Source: Clostridia bacterium
GTDB lineage: Bacteria; Bacillota; Clostridia; Christensenellales; Aristaeellaceae
Assembly (NCBI GenBank): GCA_017470095.1
Contig: JAFUFC010000025.1
Coordinates: 1 to 64,000 of the forward strand
Length of the DNA: 64,000 nt
Direction of reading: 5' to 3'
The stretch's first letter is position 1, and every line of letters begins with the position of its first letter. Shown here in pieces: positions 7,905-14,132 of this stretch. A program made the translations under genes and the position numbers. The notes beneath the pieces were generated by a model. It saw only the letters and a program-made list of their open reading frames with translations, did no database searches and was not told the origin of the DNA.

Positions 7905-8957
7905 ATGAACGTTGAACACCGCTTGCAGCGGGAAATTGAAGATGTGACGCGCCGCTACCAGCAGGAAGGATATTTTCCTTCCGCCTGCGTGCGGGTGTTT
8001 AATGAAAAGGAAACGCTGGCGGTGGTGTGCGTAGGCGACGCGCAGGAGGATTCGGTTTTTGATGTGGCCAGCCTGACCAAAATCGCCACCGCCACTCAGG
8101 TGCTGCTGCTGATCAGCCAGGGCAGGCTGGGGCTGCACAGCCCCCTTGCTGATTATTTTCCGGAAATTGCAAAAGACGCTTACCTTTCAAAGAGATTGGA
8201 TGGCGTGACGCTCTACCACCTGCTGACCCATACCTCCACCTTGGTGGATTGGTATCCCTTTTACAGCCGCCGGGGAGAGGATTTCTTTTCCGTGCTCAGG
8301 TACGCTTTGCAGCACACTGAACCCACTGTGGGTATGGTGTATTCCGATTTGAATTTTATGCTGCTGGGCAAGCTGCTGGAGAGGGTGCAGGGAAAGAACC
8401 TAAATGCCTGCTTGCAGGAAGATTTGGTGCAGCCCCTGGGCCTGGGCACCATGCTCTTTCACCCGGATGCCAGTTTGCCGCTGATGCCTTCCTGCTATGG
8501 CAACCCCATTGAGATGGGTATGTGCGCTGAGCGGAACATTGCCTTTGACGGCTTCCGCCCCTTGGGTATACCGGTCATCGGCACGGTGAACGATGGCAAC
8601 AGCCACTATTATTTTGACGACGCGGCGGGCCACGCGGGCATTTTTGCCAATGCGTTGGCCTATGAAAAGTTGTGCCAGTTTTATATGAATACCACCGATG
8701 AACTGCTGATCGATGCTCAGCGGGAGCAGCCCGGCGCGCCCGGCCGGGGGTTGGGCTTCCAGCGGGGCCCCAGCTATCCGCACGGCTGTGGCCACACTGG
8801 CTTCACCGGCACCGGCATTTATTTTTCCCGGGAGTGCGGCATGGGGGTGGTGTCCTTTACCAACCGGCTCTATTATCCTCAGCCCAATCCCCACGTTACT
8901 GGCGAATTCCGCCGCGCTTTGCAGGAAGCGGTATTTGCCCTGGCGGCACGGATATAA
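7905..8957 (+). CDS. Class C beta-lactamase-like serine hydrolase
   Basis: A protein of 350 residues in the penicillin-binding-protein/class C beta-lactamase fold. The three active-site motifs are visible: Ser56-Leu-Thr-Lys59 (SxxK, in DVASLTKIAT), YSDLN near 147 (YxN), and HTGFTG near 289 (the KTG-equivalent HxG). The lack of a signal peptide suggests a cytosolic or leaderless enzyme, so esterase or D-amino-acid peptidase action on wall fragments or small esters is more likely than drug resistance. AAAGGAG precedes the ATG. It follows the GH3 gene with a 16-base gap and ends at a strong terminator. The exact substrate cannot be read from the sequence. Confidence 0.85.
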   Translation: MNVEHRLQREIEDVTRRYQQEGYFPSACVRVFNEKETLAVVCVGDAQEDSVFDVASLTKIATATQVLLLISQGRLGLHSPLADYFPEIAKDAYLSKRLDGVTLYHLLTHTSTLVDWYPFYSRRGEDFFSVLRYALQHTEPTVGMVYSDLNFMLLGKLLERVQGKNLNACLQEDLVQPLGLGTMLFHPDASLPLMPSCYGNPIEMGMCAERNIAFDGFRPLGIPVIGTVNDGNSHYYFDDAAGHAGIFANALAYEKLCQFYMNTTDELLIDAQREQPGAPGRGLGFQRGPSYPHGCGHTGFTGTGIYFSRECGMGVVSFTNRLYYPQPNPHVTGEFRRALQEAVFALAARI

Positions 8958-8970
8958 ATTGAAGCATAAA

Positions 8971-9019
8971 ACAGGCGATTTCTCATGTGACGCTGTCATG
9001 AAAAATCGCCTGTTTTTTT
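8971..9019. terminator. Bidirectional terminator between convergent genes
   Basis: ACAGGCGATTT (8971-8981) pairs with AAATCGCCTGT (9003-9013), then a run of seven T. An A-run before the stem allows it to work for the opposing VanW gene too. Confidence 0.88.
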
Positions 9020-9043
9020 ATGGGGATTGATCCGGCCGGGCTG

Positions 9044-10036
9044 TCATGCGGGATCGCTTTCCTCCGCCCGGTAGATCAGCACGGTCAGAGCGCCGCCTTG
9101 CGGCTGAGCCCAGAGCCGGATGGGGTAATGAAGCAAGTTGGTGAATTTCAAATCGCTGAAAGGGCCCACGGCGGAATCGAACCACTGCGGAATGTAATTG
9201 ACGCCGCTTTTCCGATGCACCTGCACGGCGTCCACCTGTAAGGGCAGACCCAGAACGGCATTATATAGGGTGGTGGATACTTGGCACACGCCACCGCCGT
9301 ATCCAACGCCTTTTTGGCTGATGTTAGGGGCTAATTGATACTTGCCGCCCTGAGAATAGGGCCCGCAGTGCCTGTTGAAGGAATAGGTTTTTCCGGGCTT
9401 GATGACGTCGTTGTGTATGCGCTGGCAGGCCAGGGAAATGTTGTATGCCCGTTCCTTTGCCCGGGGAGCGCCGGTTTTGGCGTTGTAATACGTGGTAAAT
9501 CCGCCGATCAGGTCTCCAGGCTGGGCTTCCTCCCAGGGGGTGAAGGCCCAGTAATCACCCCGGCTCCTGTCCAGTTTGCCCGTGCCGCGCCAAACCGCCA
9601 GACGGTAATTTTTTTCGTTGGCTTCGGTAACGCAGACCATGGTTCCTCCCTTGGCGGTCAGCCCGCCGAATTTTCCGCCGGTAATGCGGGTTTCCTGGGT
9701 AAAGGTGATGATGCCTGCATTGACGGTTCGCCTGGGAACGGGGTACTTCATGGCGTTTAAGGAGCGGAACCGGGCCAGGCATTTGGTTTTGATATAGCCC
9801 TTGTCGCCCTTGCCGGACACATAAGACCAGGTATCGCCCAATTCGTACACGGCCACCTTGGTGCCCTCTTTGATGGAGGCCACTTGGCCCTTTCCTTTGG
9901 TTTTTTCCCGCAGAACAGTATCTTGAATCACATAGGCCTCGTATTTGCGCACCCGCTTTTCGTCCGCGTGAGCTGGCAGCAGCATGCCGGGCAGCAAGCA
10001 CAGTGCCAAGGACAGGGCTATCCAATGGCGCTTCAA
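9044..10036 (-). CDS. Secreted VanW family protein with SH3-like domain
   Basis: About 330 residues. An N-terminal signal peptide (KRHWIALSLALCLLPGMLLPA) is followed by an SH3b-like segment (residues about 35-90, TVLREKTKGKGQVASIKEG...) and a C-terminal VanW domain with the signature motifs DLIGGF.T, YNISLACQRI.N.V, PG.TYSFN and GGGVCQVSTTLYNA. VanW proteins lie in some vancomycin-resistance clusters but their biochemical role is unknown; most are surface proteins of clostridia. I prefer the TTG at 10036, because AAGGGAG is 8 bases before it and it puts the signal peptide at the very N terminus. ATGs at 10051 and 10075 lack a ribosome site. It lies just downstream of the amidase, on the same strand. 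Confidence 0.88.
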   Translation of the reverse strand: MKRHWIALSLALCLLPGMLLPAHADEKRVRKYEAYVIQDTVLREKTKGKGQVASIKEGTKVAVYELGDTWSYVSGKGDKGYIKTKCLARFRSLNAMKYPVPRRTVNAGIITFTQETRITGGKFGGLTAKGGTMVCVTEANEKNYRLAVWRGTGKLDRSRGDYWAFTPWEEAQPGDLIGGFTTYYNAKTGAPRAKERAYNISLACQRIHNDVIKPGKTYSFNRHCGPYSQGGKYQLAPNISQKGVGYGGGVCQVSTTLYNAVLGLPLQVDAVQVHRKSGVNYIPQWFDSAVGPFSDLKFTNLLHYPIRLWAQPQGGALTVLIYRAEESDPA

Positions 10037-10080
10037 GAAAAACGCTCCCTTCATCTTCAGAATGATAGCTTCCACAATAA

Positions 10081-10809
10081 TTATGGCATAGAAACGGCGG
10101 TTTGTCCACCATCGGTCAGGGAAATATATTCGATCACGCCCTCGGTGACGGCTTGAGCTACCTTCTGCCGGTAATCCTCTGTCAGCAGCAGGGCCTCTTC
10201 ATTGCTGTTGGATAGAAACCCGCATTCCACCAGCACGGAGGGAATATCCAGCGACAGCATAAAATAATCCCCGGCCATGGCGGCCCGTTTTTTTGCGGGC
10301 TGCAATATCCGAATCATGGCGGCCTGAATGGCTCCGGCCAGCAGGCGGCTTTGCTCTTGATTTTTTCGGTAAAAAACCTGGGGGCCAGCTTCTTTCCGGC
10401 TGCGGTATTCGTTCATGTGTACGCTGATGAGCAGGTCAGCGCCGCCTTGCCGGGCGATGTCCAGCCGGGCGGTCAGGTCGGCCCGCTTGTTCCGGTCGTA
10501 TTCCATATCGCTTTCCCGGGTCATAAGCACCTGCGCGCCGCTTTGCGCCAGGGCGCTTTGCAGTGCCAGGGCCGTTTGCAGGTTGATGTCCTTTTCCCAC
10601 GTGCCGGAATCCTTGGCTCGGGCGCCGCCGTCGCTCCCGCCGTGGCCCGCGTCCACCAGGATGATGTGGCCATCGAGAGGGCCGCCGCTTTGCTGCACAG
10701 GACGGGCCGGAATAGCCGGTTGGGCCGGGCGCGGGGCTACGGCCAGAACCAGCAGTCCCATGCTCATCATGGCCAGCAATATCAGCCGCCGCTTCAACCT
10801 GTTTCCCAT
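10081..10809 (-). CDS. N-acetylmuramoyl-L-alanine amidase (Amidase_3, CwlD-like)
   Basis: A zinc amidase of 242 residues that cuts the bond between muramic acid and the stem peptide of peptidoglycan. An N-terminal membrane or signal segment (LILLAMMSMGLLVLAVA) is followed by the Amidase_3 domain. Zinc ligands are visible: VDAGHGGSDGGA (His), KDINLQTAL (Glu in the WEKDINL segment) and LISVHMN (His); catalytic Glu in PSVLVECGFLSN. The compact domain without repeats is like CwlD, which acts in spore cortex modification, but a general wall-turnover amidase is equally possible. The start at 10809 has AGGAGG 8 bases upstream. The gene reads away from the DnaA-box region and towards the VanW gene 44 bases downstream. 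Confidence 0.92.
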   Translation of the reverse strand: MGNRLKRRLILLAMMSMGLLVLAVAPRPAQPAIPARPVQQSGGPLDGHIILVDAGHGGSDGGARAKDSGTWEKDINLQTALALQSALAQSGAQVLMTRESDMEYDRNKRADLTARLDIARQGGADLLISVHMNEYRSRKEAGPQVFYRKNQEQSRLLAGAIQAAMIRILQPAKKRAAMAGDYFMLSLDIPSVLVECGFLSNSNEEALLLTEDYRQKVAQAVTEGVIEYISLTDGGQTAVSMP

Positions 10810-10907
10810 ACCCATCGCCTCCTGTAACAAAATATGGCCGGACGGCGGTCGGATATGCTGTCAAATGAAAATTTTCTGAACTTTTTCGGGAAAAACCATT
10901 CTCGGAA

Positions 10908-11190
10908 TTATCCACAGCTAAAAAATGAAAAATATACATTGAAATATGCATTGTATGCACTGCTGAAGAACGGAAATCCAGGCAAAATCAGGACGGAAAA
11001 ATGTATATGCGGTATATGCTTGTCGAAATTATGCGAGAAAGCGCAAATTCAAACTATCCACATTATCCACAGAGTTATCCACAGAAAAGTGTCCAAAAAG
11101 CCCCGATTTTCCGGAAGGACTGTGGATAACTTCTGCAAAAATAAAAGTTATCCACAGCGAATTGAACCGGAGTCTGCTTTTTTGTCCACA
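10908..11190. promoter_or_regulatory. Cluster of DnaA boxes (candidate replication-related site)
   Basis: Five perfect copies of the DnaA box TTATCCACA occur here: + strand at 10908-10916, 11063-11071, 11075-11083 and 11148-11156, and minus strand at 11121-11129 (TGTGGATAA). One-mismatch boxes lie at 11054-11062 (CTATCCACA) and 11182-11190 (TTGTCCACA). Two boxes are 12 bases apart. The surrounding 10810-11350 stretch is A/T-rich in a GC-rich window and contains no supportable gene; A/T-rich sequence that could unwind follows at about 11195-11265. This is the architecture of oriC or of a DnaA-titrating cluster. However, dnaA, dnaN, rpmH and other usual origin neighbours are absent, so origin status is an inference. 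Confidence 0.7.
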
Positions 11191-11361
11191 GATTTATCCC
11201 GCCTGTTTTTTGTGAGAGAAATAAAATTTTATGCAGAAGATTGCAACAAAAATGTAAAGAAGTTTTGGCAGCATGGCAATAAAAGATGCTTGGGGAAGGA
11301 ACCAGGGTCGGGATGAAAAGGGCCGCGTCCGGCGTTTCAGTAGGGGAAGGAGAATTCCGGG

Positions 11362-11391
11362 GTGACAAGGGCCGGGAGGATGTGATATAAT
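11362..11391 (+). promoter_or_regulatory. Promoter of the 11467 gene
   Basis: GTGACA (11362-11367), 18-base spacer, TATAAT (11386-11391) preceded by TGA, an extended -10. The sequence from the -10 on (TATAATGATGAAG) is identical to that at the clostripain-like gene promoter. Confidence 0.78.
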
Positions 11392-11466
11392 GATGAAGCG
11401 GCCTGCCCAAGGCGGCAGCGTGGCGGTATTTTTCTTTTTCGAATCGTCCAAATCCAGGAGGTGCCT

Positions 11467-11997
11467 GTGAAATATCTGCGGCGGTTGATCTGGTATGTGT
11501 GTTCCCGGCTCATGGTGGTGGTGGCCGTGCTGGGGCTGATCACCATGGCCTTTTATTTTTCTATGAACGCCACCAACATCTATGTGATTTTAAAGGACGG
11601 CATGGCCAAAAGGGCCCAGGTGATCATGATGGGGGAGGAGGAAAGCCTTTCCCAGTATTTTGCCCCAGCGTATCTGGAACGGGATGCTCAGCTGGTTCAG
11701 GCACGCAATGACCAGTCTCCCTACCAGAATTATTACACCATCACTGGTTTTGACCACCGGCTGAACATCAACTGGGTCTGGTGCTGGCCCTGGGAGGATA
11801 CGGCCCGGGCCACAGTGACGGAGCGCATTCCGGCCATCGATGGGCGGATGAAATCCACCGCCCGGGAGGCGGTGAACGCCCTGGGCTGGTCGTCCACGCC
11901 CAAATGGCCCGCCACTCAATACAGTGTGCTGCTGAGCCGGGAAAATGGCCAGTGGCGGGTGAAAAACCTGACAGCCCTCAAAACCATCGAAGAATAA
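11467..11997 (+). CDS. Hypothetical membrane-anchored protein
   Basis: About 176 residues. The start is a GTG at 11467 with AGGAGG 5 bases upstream. One strong transmembrane segment lies near residues 10-32 (VCSRLMVVVAVLGLITMAFYF), preceded by a basic N terminus, so the rest should face outside. The exported part of about 140 residues has a W-rich core (NWVWCWPWEDTARATV) and ends with a beta-hairpin-like stretch (YSVLLSRENGQWRVKNL), reminiscent of small secreted NTF2-like or DUF-type domains. I do not recognise the family. Its stop is directly followed by the ATG of the dusB-like gene (no gap), so the two form an operon driven by the promoter at 11362. Confidence 0.75.
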   Translation: MKYLRRLIWYVCSRLMVVVAVLGLITMAFYFSMNATNIYVILKDGMAKRAQVIMMGEEESLSQYFAPAYLERDAQLVQARNDQSPYQNYYTITGFDHRLNINWVWCWPWEDTARATVTERIPAIDGRMKSTAREAVNALGWSSTPKWPATQYSVLLSRENGQWRVKNLTALKTIEE

Positions 11998-12963
11998 ATG
12001 AGGAACAAACGGATGCCTTTATTGTATTTGGCACCCATGGCGGGCATTACCGATCAGGTGTTCCGCCGGCTGTGCTTTGAAAACGGCTGCGATGCCGCCA
12101 CCACCGAAATGGTCAGTGCCCAAGGATATCTGACCGCCCCCAAGGACCGGAACGCTTACCGATTCCTGCTGGCTCGCTTCCCGCAGGAAGGGGAACTGGC
12201 GGTGCAGATTTTTGGAAGCGTTCCCCATTTTATGGCGGACGCGGCAAAGCGGCTGACCGAAACGGGCCTGTTTTCCTCTATTGATATTAACATGGGCTGC
12301 CCGGCGTAGAAGGTGGTCGGCGGCGCTTCGGGCAGCGCCCTGATGAAAACGCCGGCGCTGGCGGGCGAAATTGTGGAAGCGGTGAAGAAAGCCACCAGCC
12401 TGCCGGTGACGGTGAAAATGCGTTTGGGCTGGGATGAAGCGCACCGCAACGCCGTGGCGTTTGCCAAAGTTCTCGAAGCTGCCGGAGCGGACCGGCTGAC
12501 CGTGCATGGCCGCACCCGGATGCAGCAGTATAGCGGCAAGGCCGATTGGGCGGCCATTGGGGAAGTGAAAAATGCCGTGCATATTCCCGTGATCGCCAAT
12601 GGGGATGTGACCGATGGGCCGTCCGCCGTGGTATGCCTGCGGGAGACCGGGTGCGACGGTATCGCCATCGGCCGGGCGGCGCTGGGCAACCCCTGGATTT
12701 TTAACGAGGTGAAGGCCGCCTTGAAAGGGGAAGCCTACATGCCACCGGATTATGAAACGGTGATCGAAACCGCCCTGCGCCATGGCCGGGAGATGGCGGC
12801 CTGGAAGGGGGAGAGGAGCGCTGTGCTGGAGATGCGCAAACATTTTTCCTGGTACGTGGCGGGCCGCCGGGGCGCGGCGCAGGTGCGCACGCAGATTCAT
12901 TTGGCAGCCACGTTGGATGAGGTTGAAACGCTGCTGCGCTCCCTTTGCGAGAAAAATTGTTAA
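11998..12963 (+). pseudogene. dusB: tRNA-dihydrouridine synthase (DusB type) interrupted by an in-frame TAG
   Basis: Dus enzymes are FMN-dependent and reduce uridines in tRNA D-loops with NADPH. The frame from 11998 reads a normal Dus N terminus (LYLAPMAGITDQVFRRLC, TTEMVSAQGY) up to the active-site motif NMGCPA. A TAG follows at 12307-12309, and the same frame goes on at once with KVVGGASGSALMKTPAL and the rest of the enzyme (TVHGRTRMQQYSGKADW, IANGDV, IGRAALGNPWIF). The stop replaces only the single residue that usually follows MGCPx, directly after the catalytic Cys. No other damage is visible and total length (about 320 codons) is normal. It may be a recent nonsense mutation, an assembly error or a readthrough site. 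TAG also serves as a normal stop in this window (MerR gene), so general recoding is unlikely. Confidence 0.85.
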
Positions 12964-13001
12964 AATTCCCTGAAATGCACCGGAGAAACCGGAAAAAGGG
13001 A

Positions 13002-13031
13002 TTGACAAAGCGGGCCGAATGACGATATAAT
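13002..13031 (+). promoter_or_regulatory. Promoter of DUF177-rpmF
   Basis: Consensus TTGACA (13002-13007), 18-base spacer and consensus TATAAT (13026-13031). A strong promoter as expected for a ribosomal protein operon. Confidence 0.85.
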
Positions 13032-13054
13032 AGCATTCGGTCACGATTGGAGTG

Positions 13055-13591
13055 ATGTATTTGCTGCTGGACATTTCCCGCGCGTTGCGCGCTCCCGGAG
13101 AGGAGATTCCTTTCCAACATTGTGACGAGATTCCGCCGCAGGAGATCTTCGGAGAAACGGTGACGTTTGATGATGTGCTCCTGACAGGGTTCTATTCCGT
13201 GGCAGACGAAAGCCTGCACATTCGGGGCCAATTGACGGCTACGGCTCACGCGCACTGCGCCTGGTGCCTGCGGCCCGTTGATTACCCGATCGAGGTTCCT
13301 TTCGATGAAACCTTCGCCCGGTTGACTAAGTACAACCGGCAGGAAGAAAACCCGGATGAAGAGGAACGCCTGATGTATGAGGGCTCCAAAGTGGAGCTGT
13401 CCCATCTGGCGATGACGCTGGCTGTGCTGGAATTGCCCATTCGCTTTGAATGCGGCGATGATTGCGAAGGCCAAGCGGAATTCCCCTCCGGCGATGAAGC
13501 CCCATCTACACGCGATTGCCAGAAGGACATGCCCGACCAGCATCCTTTTTCGGCATTGCAACAGTTGCTGACAAAGGATCAGGAGGTGTAA
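13055..13591 (+). CDS. DUF177 (YceD-like) protein
   Basis: A small acidic protein of about 178 residues, of the DUF177/YceD family that almost always precedes rpmF in bacteria; in plants and E. coli relatives are linked to 23S rRNA accumulation and ribosome assembly. The family pattern is present: N-terminal LLDISRALRAPGEEIPF, the central Cys pair CAWCLRP near residue 70, then an acidic stretch and the second Cys pair region FECGDDCEGQ near 132, which with the first may bind a metal. GGAG sits 2 bases before the ATG at 13055 and 8 bases before a TTG at 13061, so the TTG (giving MLLDISR) is a real alternative start. rpmF follows after 3 bases. Confidence 0.88.
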   Translation: MYLLLDISRALRAPGEEIPFQHCDEIPPQEIFGETVTFDDVLLTGFYSVADESLHIRGQLTATAHAHCAWCLRPVDYPIEVPFDETFARLTKYNRQEENPDEEERLMYEGSKVELSHLAMTLAVLELPIRFECGDDCEGQAEFPSGDEAPSTRDCQKDMPDQHPFSALQQLLTKDQEV

Positions 13592-13594
13592 AAT

Positions 13595-13789
13595 ATGGCT
13601 CTGCCCAAAGGAAAAGTATCGAAGGCTCGCGGTCGTTCCCGCCGCGCCAATTGGAAGCTGGAAGCGCCCGCTATCGTGGAATGCTCTCAGTGCCACAAGA
13701 TGAAGCTGGCGCATCGCGTCTGCAAGAACTGCGGCTATTATGACGGCAAGCAGGTCGTCGTGATCGACGAAGAAAAGAAGAATGCGTAA
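13595..13789 (+). CDS. rpmF: 50S ribosomal protein L32
   Basis: A basic protein of 64 residues with the typical L32 start MALPKGKVSKARGRSRRANW and a zinc ribbon made of CSQC (residues about 30-33) and CKNC (about 43-46), so this is the zinc-binding (C+) form. It sits in the large ribosomal subunit near the L17/L22 region. CAGGAGG is 7-8 bases before the ATG. It is co-transcribed with the DUF177 gene; the fatty-acid genes plsX/fapR that often follow are replaced here by the valS leader. Confidence 0.97.
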   Translation: MALPKGKVSKARGRSRRANWKLEAPAIVECSQCHKMKLAHRVCKNCGYYDGKQVVVIDEEKKNA

Positions 13790-13805
13790 TTCCTGAGAGG
13801 AATGA

Positions 13806-13838
13806 AATGCGGGATGGGTGCAAACCTGCCCGCATTTT
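13806..13838 (+). terminator. Terminator after rpmF
   Basis: ATGCGGG (about 13808-13814) and CCCGCAT (about 13829-13835) can pair, followed by TTTTCC. The loop is rather long (about 14 bases), so strength is uncertain. Confidence 0.55.
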
Positions 13839-13839
13839 C

Positions 13840-14103
13840 CGAAATAGGAAGCGTTTTATGCCCATCAGAACGGGAGGAGTATGCCCGGTTTGTTCCCCAA
13901 AGAGAGGCGGCCCTTGGCTGAAAGGCTGCCGGGAAAACACAGGCAGAAGGTCGCCCGGGAGGGCGGCGGATGAAAGCAAAGTAGTCCGCCCGCTTTGCGC
14001 CCGTTACAGCGCTTAAGAGGCAATGGGCCCAAAACCCATTGCGAAGCAAGGTGGTACCACGGGTCAATCCGTCCTTCGGGAGGATTGGCCCGTGCTTCTT
14101 TTT
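13840..14103 (+). ncRNA. T-box leader of valS
   Basis: The conserved T-box AAGGTGGTACCACGG lies at 14048-14062, and is followed at once by a terminator stem (ACGGGTCAATCC with GGATTGGCCCGT, ending in a T-run at 14098-14102). Upstream are stem-forming segments, including AATGGGCCC/AACCCATT (14022-14040 region) and a GAAGGTC element at about 13947-13952, whose GTC is a plausible valine specifier codon. T-box leaders read the charging state of a tRNA: uncharged tRNA-Val would pair with specifier and T-box, stabilise the antiterminator and let valS be transcribed. The specifier assignment was made by eye. Confidence 0.9.
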
Positions 14104-14132
14104 AGATGATAAAAGCGAAGGTGGGATACAGC

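Noticed and set aside
10834..11316. A + strand open frame of 160 codons across the DnaA-box region
   Set aside because: No ribosome site, composition of random sequence (many Lys, Asn, Cys), and it contains the repeated TTATCCACA boxes; it is best explained as a chance frame in an A/T-rich control region.
12307..12309. General reassignment of TAG to an amino acid
   Set aside because: TAG ends the MerR gene at 61906 in a normal position, and only one internal TAG was seen in a conserved gene.
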